Shown here in pieces: positions 1-7,856 of a stretch of DNA of 64,000 nt. A program made the translations under genes and the position numbers. Source of the DNA: Cupriavidus pauculus (GTDB lineage Bacteria; Pseudomonadota; Gammaproteobacteria; Burkholderiales; Burkholderiaceae); contig NZ_CP044065.1 of NCBI RefSeq assembly GCF_008693385.1, forward strand, positions 1,798,001 through 1,862,000, read 5' to 3'. The notes beneath the pieces were generated by a model. That model was not told the DNA's origin and did no database searches. It saw only the letters and a program-made list of their open reading frames with translations. The stretch's first letter is position 1; every line of letters starts with the position of its first letter.

Positions 1-1
1 C

Positions 2-1231
2 GAAGTGGGCCTGCTCGTGCTGCAGGACAATTACTACCAGACGCAGGCGCTGTCCGTGGCCGGGCGCGAGTCGGCCACGCTGATCGATGCCGAGGCACGG
101 CTGATCCGCTGGCTCGAACGCGCGGGCCGGCTCAACCGTCCGCTCGAATTCCTGCCGTCGGAGGAAGGCATCGCCGAACGCAAGGCCGACGGCGCGGGCC
201 TCACCTCGCCCGAACGCGCGGTGCTGCTGGCCTACAGCAAGATGTGGCTGTACGACGAACTGCTCGTCTCCGACCTGCCCGACGATCCGCTCGTCGCCTA
301 CCTGCTGCCCGACTATTTTCCGAAGCCGCTGCGCGAACGCTATGCGGGCGCGATGGAGCGGCATCCGCTGCGCCGCGAGATCCTGGCCACGCATCTGACC
401 AATATGCTCGTGAACCGCATCGGGGCGACGTTCGTCCATCATCTGATGGAAGAGACGGACGCGCGCCCGGCCGACATCGTGCGCGCGTGCATGCTGGCGC
501 GCGACGTGTTCGGGCTGACCGCGCTGTGGCAGCAGATCGATGCACTGGACAACCGCGTGGACGATGCCGTGCAGGCGCAGATGTTCGGCGCGCTGGGCCG
601 GCTGCTGGAGCGCGCGACGCTCTGGTTCGTCCGTTACCTGCGTGGCGGCGGCGCGGTGGAGGCCGGCGCCGCGCGCTTCGTCGACGCGGCGCGCTGGCTG
701 ACGCCACAGCTGCCGCAGTTGCTACCGGAGGACACCGCGGCCGCGCTCGATGCGCGCGTGCGCGAGCTGACCGAAGCCGGCGTCGAGCCGTCGCTGGCCA
801 TGGCCGTGGCCGCGAGCGACAACGCCGCCGCCGCGCTCGATATCGCGGAGGTCGCGGCCAATTGCGATCGCAGTCTCGACGCGGTGGCCGGCGTCTACTT
901 CGCGCTCGACACGCATCTGAACTTCGGCTGGCTGCGCGAGCGCGCGCTGGCGCTGCCCGCCGACACGCACTGGGATCTGCTGGCGCGCACCACGACGCTG
1001 GAAGACCTCGGACGACTCAAACGCGCGTTAGCCACGAGCGTGCTATCGAGCGCGCCCGCGGTGGACGATGCCGCCACGCTGATCGATGCATGGCGCGCGG
1101 GCCGTCAGCCCGCGCTCGATCGCTATGCGCAGATGCTGGCGGACCAGCGCGCGTCGGGAGCGCCCGCGACGGCGGGTCTGTCGATGTTGTCGGTGGCGGT
1201 GCGCGAGATAGGGCTGCTCGATCGAGGGTGA
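2..1231 (+). CDS. NAD-dependent glutamate dehydrogenase, C-terminal part (5' truncated by window edge)
   Basis: The visible 409 residues match the C-terminal end of the very large (about 1,600-residue) NAD-dependent glutamate dehydrogenases, cytoplasmic enzymes that deaminate glutamate to 2-oxoglutarate and ammonia. The frame is open at the left edge, so the catalytic core lies outside the window. Family-typical segments are DNYYQTQALS near the start, ERAVLLAYSKMWLYDELL around residue 75, and the helical part containing THLTNMLVNRIGATFVHH. The stop at 1229-1231 is followed by a convergent small gene. The family call is secure. The active site cannot be judged from this fragment. Confidence 0.9.
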   Translation, partial: EVGLLVLQDNYYQTQALSVAGRESATLIDAEARLIRWLERAGRLNRPLEFLPSEEGIAERKADGAGLTSPERAVLLAYSKMWLYDELLVSDLPDDPLVAYLLPDYFPKPLRERYAGAMERHPLRREILATHLTNMLVNRIGATFVHHLMEETDARPADIVRACMLARDVFGLTALWQQIDALDNRVDDAVQAQMFGALGRLLERATLWFVRYLRGGGAVEAGAARFVDAARWLTPQLPQLLPEDTAAALDARVRELTEAGVEPSLAMAVAASDNAAAALDIAEVAANCDRSLDAVAGVYFALDTHLNFGWLRERALALPADTHWDLLARTTTLEDLGRLKRALATSVLSSAPAVDDAATLIDAWRAGRQPALDRYAQMLADQRASGAPATAGLSMLSVAVREIGLLDRG

Positions 1232-1256
1232 AGTGAGGGTGAGGGGTGAGGGGCGA

Positions 1257-1640
1257 TCAGTCGTCGATCGCATCCTCGTCGTCGATATCGCGCAGCGGCT
1301 CGAGGTCTTCCCCGAGCGCATCGCTGTCGTCGCCATCCGCGCCGCGCGCGCGAAACTCGATGCCCAGCCGGATGAACAGGTCGAACGCATCCGCGAGCAT
1401 ATGTTTTTGCCGCGGCAGCAGGCTGGCGTAGGGCATGTCGTAGATCGACTGATGCGTGCCGCGCGCGCCCTTGAGGCCACGATCGCGCGCGATGTCCGAA
1501 AGCAGCGCGGCGAACCCGGACAGGTCCTGCGCGGCAAGCGCGGCGTTCAACACCCTCGCGATGACCTGGGGGGTTGCGCCCGACCAGCCGATGACCTCGG
1601 CGTTCGAAGCGGAGTCGTGGGAAAGATCGCTAATGTCCAT
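1257..1640 (-). CDS. Conserved hypothetical protein, acidic C-terminus
   Basis: I do not recognise this 127-residue protein. It is predicted soluble and mostly helical, with a central segment LPRQKHMLADAFDLFIRLGIEF and a very acidic tail rich in Asp and Glu (about residues 100-127). No signal peptide or membrane segment is seen. It converges on the glutamate dehydrogenase gene with a gap of only 25 bases and has an ATG start, but the ribosome-binding site is weak. It is kept because its codon use matches the neighbouring genes and because the frames on the other strand give Arg/Ser-rich low-complexity products. Confidence 0.55.
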   Translation of the reverse strand: MDISDLSHDSASNAEVIGWSGATPQVIARVLNAALAAQDLSGFAALLSDIARDRGLKGARGTHQSIYDMPYASLLPRQKHMLADAFDLFIRLGIEFRARGADGDDSDALGEDLEPLRDIDDEDAIDD

Positions 1641-1719
1641 AATGTTCTTAACGGTCCCGTCTCCGCCGTCTTGAGGAAATCTGGCGCCGTCACGCCATTT
1701 TTTCCTTCAAGTTTCGGGG

Positions 1720-1938
1720 TCAGTGCCGTCGTCCGCGTGGGCGTTCGGGCTCGGCCGAGGGTGATTCCCGCCGAGATTGCCTGTATTCGATGGTGCCATC
1801 TCGCTTCTGCCTGGCTTGCACGGGATTGCGTGCGCCACACATCGGGCATCGGAACAAGAATCCCTGGCCCTCATTTTTGATCGTCACCTCTGACGGTTGC
1901 CACTGGGCACCGCAGGGTTGGTTCTGGCAGACAAACAT
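1720..1938 (-). CDS. Small zinc-ribbon-like protein
   Basis: This 72-residue protein has two Cys pairs, C4-x4-C9 and C31-x2-C34 (FRCPMCGARN), the pattern of a zinc ribbon, followed by a basic Arg-rich tail. The frame continues upstream to another ATG at 1962. I prefer the ATG at 1938 because a GGAG lies five bases upstream of it, and none stands before the longer start. The protein may bind nucleic acid or act as an adaptor, but no function can be assigned. A second small Cys-rich gene lies just upstream on the same strand. Confidence 0.5.
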   Translation of the reverse strand: MFVCQNQPCGAQWQPSEVTIKNEGQGFLFRCPMCGARNPVQARQKRDGTIEYRQSRRESPSAEPERPRGRRH

Positions 1939-2013
1939 ATAGACTCCAAATACGCCGGGCATCGTAACATGGGTGTTGCGTCGGTCACATGCTACACAAG
2001 CAGAATTGTCCCC

Positions 2014-2229
2014 CTACCTTGGCGGGGGGCCGCCCATGCGCCACATGTTGGGCGGCTCGCCCAACGCGGTGCTCTGGTACATCCATGCGCCACATCCCGC
2101 GCAACGCCAGCGGCTGTCCACCTTGCATCGATTGGGCATGGCGCCGATGCCCGACGCCTGCAGATTCTCGTGTGGCGGCACACTTGCCGGCTCGCCCACC
2201 AGCAAATGGCAAAGGTCACAGGCCTGCAT
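2014..2229 (-). CDS. Small Cys-rich (zinc-finger-like) protein
   Basis: A 71-residue protein of unknown function. It carries a CxxC at residues 4-7 (ACDLCHL), Cys35, and a second CxxC at 43-46 (RCAGCGAWM), consistent with a single zinc-binding ribbon. The ATG at 2229 has a GAGGAG Shine-Dalgarno six bases upstream, the best initiation signal among the overlapping frames here. It lies 75 bases upstream of the other zinc-ribbon gene on the same strand, so the two may be co-transcribed. Several overlapping frames exist on both strands. This one is chosen for its CxxC pairs and its ribosome-binding site. Confidence 0.5.
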   Translation of the reverse strand: MQACDLCHLLVGEPASVPPHENLQASGIGAMPNRCKVDSRWRCAGCGAWMYQSTALGEPPNMWRMGGPPPR

Positions 2230-2359
2230 CGTGGCTCCTCGAATGATCCTTACTCAGCTTAGTCACAAAGCGGGGCCGACCCCAATGCGATCAAGGACTT
2301 CGGTGGCTCGCTAGAATGGCGGCATTTCGCCTTCCGCGTCTTCCCGACGCCCCCCAATC

Positions 2360-2854
2360 ATGTTTACGCTTTCCGCCGACGCCACGCCTCTCTCCAAGAC
2401 CGAGCACTATGCGGAGCTCGTGGAACTGGCGCGCGGCCTGCTCGGCGACGAACGCGACGTCGTCGCCAACGCGGCCAACTTCTCCTCGCTCGTCTTTCAC
2501 TCGCTGCGCGATCTCAACTGGGCCGGCTTCTATTTCTACGACGGCACCGAGCTCGTCGTGGGGCCGTTCCAGGGCAAGCCCGCATGCGTGCGCATTGCCC
2601 TCGGCAAGGGGGTGTGCGGCACGGCCGCGCAGACGCGCGTCACGCAGGTCGTGCCCGATGTGCACGCGTTTCCGGGCCATATCGCATGCGACGCGGCCTC
2701 GCGTTCGGAGATCGTCGTGCCCCTCTTCGCCGAAGACGGCACGCTGATCGGCGTCTGGGACGTGGACAGCCCGGTGCCCGGCCGCTTCGACGACGAGGAT
2801 GCGCGCGGCATGGAAGCGCTCTGCCGGGTCTTTATCGCGACCCTACCTCGCTGA
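2360..2854 (+). CDS. msrC: Free methionine-(R)-sulfoxide reductase, GAF domain (MsrC)
   Basis: This cytoplasmic repair enzyme reduces free L-methionine-R-sulfoxide, using thioredoxin for turnover. The 164-residue protein is a single GAF domain, the usual length for the family. Three cysteines at 76 (PACVR), 86 (GKGVCGT) and 110 (HIACD) keep the spacing of the three redox cysteines of the E. coli enzyme (84, 94, 118). The WAGFYFYDG and VWDVDSP stretches are also typical. Its 3' end overlaps the convergent LysR gene by 12 bases. It appears monocistronic. Confidence 0.92.
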   Translation: MFTLSADATPLSKTEHYAELVELARGLLGDERDVVANAANFSSLVFHSLRDLNWAGFYFYDGTELVVGPFQGKPACVRIALGKGVCGTAAQTRVTQVVPDVHAFPGHIACDAASRSEIVVPLFAEDGTLIGVWDVDSPVPGRFDDEDARGMEALCRVFIATLPR

Positions 2855-3784
2855 CTCTCGCGCGGAGTCTCGCACCGAACCTCCCGCTGAACCCCGCGCC
2901 CCGCCGATCGCATGGCGCACCGCATGCTGGACGAACGCGCGCACCGTCGCCGACGCTTCGCTGGCGCGATAGGCGAGCGCGACTTCGGACACGATGGGCT
3001 TGCCGGCGATCGGCCGGTACACCACGCCCGGTAACGCCACACAGGCCGCCAGCGAGCCGGGTACCACCGACACGCTGTTGCCGAGCGCGACGCGCGCGAG
3101 CACCGCGGCCAGCGTGCCGCCCCGCGGACCGATCGCGGCCGAGAAGCGGCCGCGGCGCGCCACCTCGACCGTGCCCGCCTCCTGCTCCGGCACCACGAAC
3201 GTCGCCTCGCGCAATTGCGCGGGGTGGATCTCCAGTTCCCGCGCGAGCGGCGAGTCGGAGGGAATCGCGAGCAGGAACGCGTCGCGGTGCACCGTCTGCG
3301 TGCGCACGCCGTCGGGCAGTGCCATCGGCGGACGACAGTAGGCGACGTCGATCTCCCCCGCCTCCAGCATCGGGCCGATGCGGTCCATGACCACCTCGTC
3401 GATCCGGATATCGACGAGCGGATGCGTGTCCCGGAAGCCGCGGATGTTCTGCTGCAGCACGCCGGCGTACGCGGCCGACCCCACGTACCCCACTTCGATG
3501 CGCCCCACTTCGCCGCGTTCGGCACGCGCGGCCACGTCGATGCCGCGCGACAGATGCTCGAGCACGGCGAGCGCCTCCGGCAGGAATGCCTGCCCGGCGG
3601 CCGTGAGTTCGACGGAGCGGCGCGTGCGGTGGAACAGGCGGGCGCCCAGCAGGCGCTCGGCCTCCTGGATCCGTCGGGTGAGCATCGGCGGCGCGAGGTC
3701 GAGGGCCTCCGCCGCGTGGCCGAAATGCAGATGGCGCGCGACTTCCGCGACGGCGCGCAGGTGGGCGATATCGAGTGTCTTCAT
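2843..3784 (-). CDS. LysR-family transcriptional regulator
   Basis: A 313-residue LysR regulator with an N-terminal winged helix-turn-helix (about residues 5-62, including HLHFGHAAEALDLAPPMLTRR) and a periplasmic-binding-protein-like effector domain from about residue 90 to the end. The ATG at 3784 is preferred. The frame extends six codons to a TTG at 3802, but that would run through the palindrome between this gene and the divergent exporter. By family rule it probably regulates that exporter and itself. The effector is unknown. Confidence 0.88.
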   Translation of the reverse strand: MKTLDIAHLRAVAEVARHLHFGHAAEALDLAPPMLTRRIQEAERLLGARLFHRTRRSVELTAAGQAFLPEALAVLEHLSRGIDVAARAERGEVGRIEVGYVGSAAYAGVLQQNIRGFRDTHPLVDIRIDEVVMDRIGPMLEAGEIDVAYCRPPMALPDGVRTQTVHRDAFLLAIPSDSPLARELEIHPAQLREATFVVPEQEAGTVEVARRGRFSAAIGPRGGTLAAVLARVALGNSVSVVPGSLAACVALPGVVYRPIAGKPIVSEVALAYRASEASATVRAFVQHAVRHAIGGARGSAGGSVRDSARESAR

Positions 3785-3792
3785 GGTTCTGT

Positions 3793-3836
3793 ATTGACTC
3801 AATCGTCAATGAAGTTGTCACTGTATAGCAATGACA
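3793..3836. promoter_or_regulatory. Candidate LysR operator region (two inverted repeats)
   Basis: Two short dyads lie between the LysR gene and the divergent exporter. One is ATTGAC-N6-GTCAAT at 3793-3810. The other is TGTCA-N11-TGACA at 3816-3836, which has the half-site spacing typical of LysR boxes. The second covers the first possible exporter start at 3831. Binding by the neighbouring regulator is inferred. Confidence 0.45.
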
Positions 3837-3857
3837 GGCAATACGGGGGTCGCTACC

Positions 3858-5459
3858 ATGCAATCCTCGCTGGAACCCTGCCCCCGCACACCGATGTCCG
3901 CCCCCGCCTCTTCGCAACCGTTCTCGCGCCCCGACGCGCCACCCGATGCGCCCGGCCGCGGCAGCAAGGCCTTTGTCCTCGCCACCGCGTCGGCCACCTG
4001 CTCGCTGATCGTGCTCGACACGAATGTGGTGGCGGTCTCCCTGCCCGCGATCGCACGCACGTTCCAGGCGAGCTTCGCCGATGTGGAATGGGTGGTCAGC
4101 GCCTATATGGTCGCGTTTGCGTCGTGCCTGCTGCCCGCCGGCGGCCTGGCGGACCGGCTCGGGCGCAAGCGCATGATGGTGCTGGGGCTGGCGGTCTTCA
4201 TCCTTGCGTCGGTCGGATGCGGGCTGGCGTCGACGGCGACCTTTCTCAATGTCGCGCGCGCGGTCAAGGGCGTCGGCGCGGCGATGCTGCTCACGGCCGC
4301 GCTGGCCATCATCGCCAATACCTTCCACGAAGGCGCCGAGCGTACGCGCGCCTGGGCCGTGTGGGGGACGTGCATGGGAATCACCACGACGATCGCACCG
4401 CTGGTCGGCGGCGTGATCACGCAGTGGGCCGGCTGGCGCTGGATCTTCCTGATCAATGTGCCCATCTGCCTGGTGCTCGTGGGCTGCGTGCGATATGCGG
4501 TGACCGAATCGCGCAATCCGGCGGCCTCCCGCATCGATGCACTGGGCAGTGCGCTGTTCGGCGTGGCGCTGATGCTGGGCATCTGGGCACTGATCGATAT
4601 GCCCGCGCATGGGTGGACGTCGCTGGCCACGTGGTCGCGTTTCGGCGGCGCGGCGCTGCTGCTGGCCCTCTTCGTCGTGCACGAGCGTGCCACGGCGCAT
4701 GCGATGATCGACCTCTCGCTATTCCGGCAACCGCGCTTTGTCGGCGCGGTGCTGGGGATGTTCGGCTATGCGGCCTGCGCGCAGGTGATGATGACGTTCC
4801 TGCCGCTGTATCTGCAGAACGCGTTCGAGATGTCGGCCGTGCAGGCGGGGGTGGGCATGCTGCCGTTCGCGCTGGCGATGATCGTCGGGCCCTATCTCGG
4901 CGCGCGGCTGTCGGCGCGCTTCGATGGCAGCCGCAGCGTGCTGGTGGCGGGCCTGCTGCTGATCGGCACGGGCAACGTGCTCGTCGCGGCGGTTGCCACG
5001 CATGCGCACTACGGCCTCGTGGCCGCAGGCATGGTCGTGACCGGCCTCGGTGCCGGGGTGATGAACGGCGATACGCAGAAGGCGATCATGGCCTGCGTGC
5101 CCGTGCACCGGACGGGGATGGCCTCCGGCATCAGCACCACGACGCGTTTCTCGGCGATCGTGACGGCGGTGGGCGTGCTCGGCGCGGTGCTGGCGTCGCG
5201 GACGCAGCTGGCGTTCGAGGATGCATTGCCCGCCGGGTTCGCGTGGCGCGATGCGCTGGGCGCGGACTTCCTGGCACGCGTGCTCGCGGGCGACATCGCG
5301 CAGGCCATCGCGCCGCTCGACGGGACGGCGCGGGCCTCCGTGGGGACACTGGCGAGTCAGGCGTTTGCGAGTGGCTTTGGCGCGGCGTTGATGGTGGCCG
5401 GCGTGGTGGCGCTGGTGCTGAGCGCCACCGTATGGTCGCTGTACCGTGCCGCGCGCTAA
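3858..5459 (+). CDS. MFS transporter, DHA2 family (EmrB/QacA-like, 14 TM)
   Basis: An inner-membrane proton-driven exporter of the 14-helix DHA2 group. The signature LDTNVVAVSLPAIA sits in the first helix and the MFS loop motif GGLADRLGRKR follows helix 2. Hydrophobic segments continue to the C-terminus, giving about 533 residues. Possible starts are 3831, 3858 and 3894. I chose 3858 because the first falls inside a likely operator. No ribosome-binding site is decisive. A long Pro/Ser/Ala-rich cytoplasmic N-terminus precedes helix 1. No HlyD/EmrA partner is adjacent, so it may act alone. The substrate is unknown, and expression is probably controlled by the divergent LysR regulator. Confidence 0.88.
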   Translation: MQSSLEPCPRTPMSAPASSQPFSRPDAPPDAPGRGSKAFVLATASATCSLIVLDTNVVAVSLPAIARTFQASFADVEWVVSAYMVAFASCLLPAGGLADRLGRKRMMVLGLAVFILASVGCGLASTATFLNVARAVKGVGAAMLLTAALAIIANTFHEGAERTRAWAVWGTCMGITTTIAPLVGGVITQWAGWRWIFLINVPICLVLVGCVRYAVTESRNPAASRIDALGSALFGVALMLGIWALIDMPAHGWTSLATWSRFGGAALLLALFVVHERATAHAMIDLSLFRQPRFVGAVLGMFGYAACAQVMMTFLPLYLQNAFEMSAVQAGVGMLPFALAMIVGPYLGARLSARFDGSRSVLVAGLLLIGTGNVLVAAVATHAHYGLVAAGMVVTGLGAGVMNGDTQKAIMACVPVHRTGMASGISTTTRFSAIVTAVGVLGAVLASRTQLAFEDALPAGFAWRDALGADFLARVLAGDIAQAIAPLDGTARASVGTLASQAFASGFGAALMVAGVVALVLSATVWSLYRAAR

Positions 5460-5474
5460 GGCGCGGCAACCGCA

Positions 5475-6257
5475 TCAGCAGCGATAGTCCCCGCCGTCGC
5501 GGTCCAGCAGGCGCAGTAGCGCGGTCCACTCTCGGTCCAGGTGGACCGTGTCGAGGTACGCGTAGTCGTCGTGCTGTTTGGCCGCGTGCTCGCACACTTC
5601 CGGCGACGGGATCGTGACCTTCTGGCCCATCGACAGCGTCTTCACCTGGATCTCGCACGCGCGGTTCAGGTAGAACATGCGCGTGAACGCCTCCGCCACC
5701 GAGCGGCCCGTGGTCAGCAGGCCGTGGTTGCGCAGGATCAGGTAGTTGGCGTCTTTCATCGACGCGACGATGCGCGAGCGCTCGTCGAGGTCGAGCGAAA
5801 TGCCTTCGTAATCGTGATAGTTCACGCGGTTGTAGAACTGCATGCTGATCTGGTTCAGCGGCAGCAGCCCGCATTCGAGCGCGGCCACGGCCATGCCCGC
5901 GTCGGTGTGCAGGTGGACCACGCACTCCACGTCATGGCGGCTCTGATGCAGCGCGCTGTGGATCGTGAAGCCGGCCGCGTTGACCTCGAAGCGGTTATCG
6001 CCGATGGGGCGCCCTTCGGTGTCGATCTTCACGAGGCACGACGCGGTAATCTCGTCGAAGAACCAGCCGTGCGGATTGATCAGGAACTGGTCGTTCGTGC
6101 CCGGCACGCGCACGGAAATATGCGTGTAGATGAGGTCGGTCAGGTTGAACTTGGCGGCCAGCCGGTATGCGGCGGCCAGTTGCACGCGCACCGCCCACTC
6201 TTCCTCGCTGATATTGAGCGGCTTGCGGTTGCGATGCGGATCGGTCGTGGAAATCAT
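5475..6257 (-). CDS. Class II aldolase/adducin family protein
   Basis: A cytoplasmic, probably zinc-dependent aldolase or decarboxylase of the fuculose-1-phosphate aldolase/adducin fold (260 residues). The metal ligands are visible as HLHTD (about residue 115) and NHGLL (about residue 175). The frame runs 44 codons further upstream, but the ATG at 6257 has an AAAGGA site seven bases before it and starts the homologous part. It is the third gene of a likely operon: D-2-hydroxyacid dehydrogenase, RidA, this gene. The 23-base spacing to RidA supports co-transcription. The substrate is unknown, but the operon points to a hydroxy- or keto-acid. Confidence 0.85.
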   Translation of the reverse strand: MISTTDPHRNRKPLNISEEEWAVRVQLAAAYRLAAKFNLTDLIYTHISVRVPGTNDQFLINPHGWFFDEITASCLVKIDTEGRPIGDNRFEVNAAGFTIHSALHQSRHDVECVVHLHTDAGMAVAALECGLLPLNQISMQFYNRVNYHDYEGISLDLDERSRIVASMKDANYLILRNHGLLTTGRSVAEAFTRMFYLNRACEIQVKTLSMGQKVTIPSPEVCEHAAKQHDDYAYLDTVHLDREWTALLRLLDRDGGDYRC

Positions 6258-6280
6258 GGGTTTCCTTTCGAGATGTGAAT

Positions 6281-6649
6281 TCAGACCAGCGCGGACATGA
6301 CGATCTCCACGCGGTACGCGGGATCGGCCAGTTCCACCTTGCCGCAGCAGCGCGTCGGCGTCTCGCCCGGCGCCACCCACGCATCCCATACCGCGTTGAA
6401 TGCATCGAAGTCTGCCATATCGGCGAGCCAGATCTGCGCGGTCAGCGCGCGGCGCTTGTCGGTGCCGGCTTCGGCCAGCAGCGCATCGACCTTGGCCAGC
6501 GCCTCGCGCGCCTGCGCGGCAATGTCGCCAGCCTTGTCGTCGGCCACCTGCCCGGCAAGGAACACCATGCCGTTGGCGACGACCGCGCGGCTGCGGCGGT
6601 GATTCTGGTCCAGACGGACGATCGGAGGGTTGGAAGTGCTGGCGGTCAT
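6281..6649 (-). CDS. RidA family protein (YjgF/YER057c/UK114)
   Basis: A 122-residue single-domain RidA-family protein. Classical RidA members hydrolyse reactive enamine/imine intermediates to ketones. Others serve as pathway-specific deaminases. The C-terminal pattern PTRCCGKVELADPAYRVEI holds the family arginine that contacts the substrate carboxylate. It sits 14 bases downstream of the D-2-hydroxyacid dehydrogenase and upstream of the class II aldolase, so a pathway-specific role is likely. It differs clearly from the second RidA-like protein near 39.5 kb. Confidence 0.85.
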   Translation of the reverse strand: MTASTSNPPIVRLDQNHRRSRAVVANGMVFLAGQVADDKAGDIAAQAREALAKVDALLAEAGTDKRRALTAQIWLADMADFDAFNAVWDAWVAPGETPTRCCGKVELADPAYRVEIVMSALV

Positions 6650-6663
6650 GTCGAAAGTCCGGT

Positions 6664-7629
6664 TCAGGCGTTGGTCGTGACGATACGGCGGCAGTGGTCG
6701 AGTGCCGCGCCGATCAGGTTGTTGTTGGCCTCGGGCGTGCGGAACGCCGAGTGCGCGGACAGCGTGACGTTGGGCAGCGTCGTCAGCACGTGCCCCGCCG
6801 GCATCGGCTCCACGGTGAACACGTCGAGCCCCGCGTGCGAGATCTTGCCGCTGCGCAGCGCGGCGATCATCGCGTCTTCATCCACGAGCGCGCCGCGCGC
6901 GGTGTTGATCAGGATGGCGCCATCGCGCATGCGCGCCATGCGCTCGGCGGTGATCATGCCGCGCGTCTCGTCGGTCAGCAGCAGGTGCAGCGACACCACA
7001 TCGCTCTGCGCGAGCAGCGTGTCGAGGTCCACGAACTCCACGCCTTCGTGCGTCTTCGGCGTACGGTTCCAGGCCAGCACGCGCATCCCCATGCCGCGCG
7101 CCAGTCGCGCGAGCTCCGCCGCGATGCCGCCGAAACCGATCAGGCCGATGGTCTTGCCCGTGAGCTGCACGGCGTCCGAACGCAGCCAGTTGCCCGCGCG
7201 CATCTCGCGATCCATCCGCGCGAAGTTGCGCGCCGACGCCCACATCAGCGCGAACGCGCACTCGGCCACGGCCGTGTCGCCATACCCCTTGATCGTATGC
7301 ACGGTGATGCCGAGTTCGGCCAGTTCCTCGGGATTCATATAGCTGCGCGCGCCCGTGCCCAGGAACACCACGTGTTTGAGCCCCTTGCACTGCCGCGCGA
7401 TGTCGGTCGGCAGATGCGTGTGGTCGATGATCGCGATCGGCGCGCCGGCGAGCGCGGCCGGCAGCTGTTCCGACTTGATATCGGGCTGCTGGTTGATCTC
7501 GAGCGGCAGGTCGTCGGCGCGGCGCAGGCGCAAAGACACTTCCGACAGTGTGGGATTGGCATCGACGAAGACGGCGCGCCATGCACCAGTATCGGACGTT
7601 TGGTTTGCGGAAGAGGTGGTCGAAATCAT
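6664..7629 (-). CDS. D-2-hydroxyacid dehydrogenase, NAD-dependent
   Basis: A 321-residue cytoplasmic oxidoreductase of the D-isomer-specific 2-hydroxyacid dehydrogenase family, interconverting 2-hydroxy- and 2-oxoacids with NAD(H). The Rossmann motif GLIGFGGIA lies at about residue 163. The catalytic Arg is in NTARGALVDE, the Glu in FTVEPMP, and the His in LSAHSAF, so the triad looks complete. It is the first gene of a minus-strand operon with RidA and a class II aldolase, divergent from a Bug receptor. The intergenic region contains a TGTATACA palindrome probably bound by the nearby GntR regulator. Confidence 0.88.
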   Translation of the reverse strand: MISTTSSANQTSDTGAWRAVFVDANPTLSEVSLRLRRADDLPLEINQQPDIKSEQLPAALAGAPIAIIDHTHLPTDIARQCKGLKHVVFLGTGARSYMNPEELAELGITVHTIKGYGDTAVAECAFALMWASARNFARMDREMRAGNWLRSDAVQLTGKTIGLIGFGGIAAELARLARGMGMRVLAWNRTPKTHEGVEFVDLDTLLAQSDVVSLHLLLTDETRGMITAERMARMRDGAILINTARGALVDEDAMIAALRSGKISHAGLDVFTVEPMPAGHVLTTLPNVTLSAHSAFRTPEANNNLIGAALDHCRRIVTTNA

Positions 7630-7776
7630 CGTGGTGGCTCTGCGATTAAAGGGATGGAGCGGTGGTTAGCAGGCTTGCGCCATTACAGTGCCGACCGAAC
7701 CAAAACAGGGAAGATGCAGCGGCACTGCAGTGATCGCAGCATAACGCTTTACAGAATACAGATCAATAATTAAAGT

Positions 7777-7786
7777 CTGTATACAG
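7777..7786. promoter_or_regulatory. Palindrome CTGTATACAG, candidate GntR operator
   Basis: A perfect 10-bp palindrome in the region between the D-2-hydroxyacid dehydrogenase and the Bug receptor. Its TGTATACA core recurs exactly at 8890-8897, upstream of the gntR gene. FCD-type GntR proteins bind short palindromes of this kind, so control of both divergent transcripts is likely but inferred. Confidence 0.5.
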
Positions 7787-7856
7787 GACGGAGTGCAGCG
7801 CTGGCCCAGCCGGCAAGTGCCCGTCGCCCTGTAACCCTGCTTAAGGAGCGTCCCCC

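Noticed and set aside
2832..4700. 622-codon minus-strand frame across the LysR gene and the exporter
   Set aside because: Shadow of the LysR gene frame shift and of the exporter. No ribosome-binding site or family pattern.
3215..5617. 800-codon plus-strand frame across the LysR and MFS genes
   Set aside because: It overlaps two well-supported genes in the wrong frame or strand and gives an Arg/Gly-rich product.
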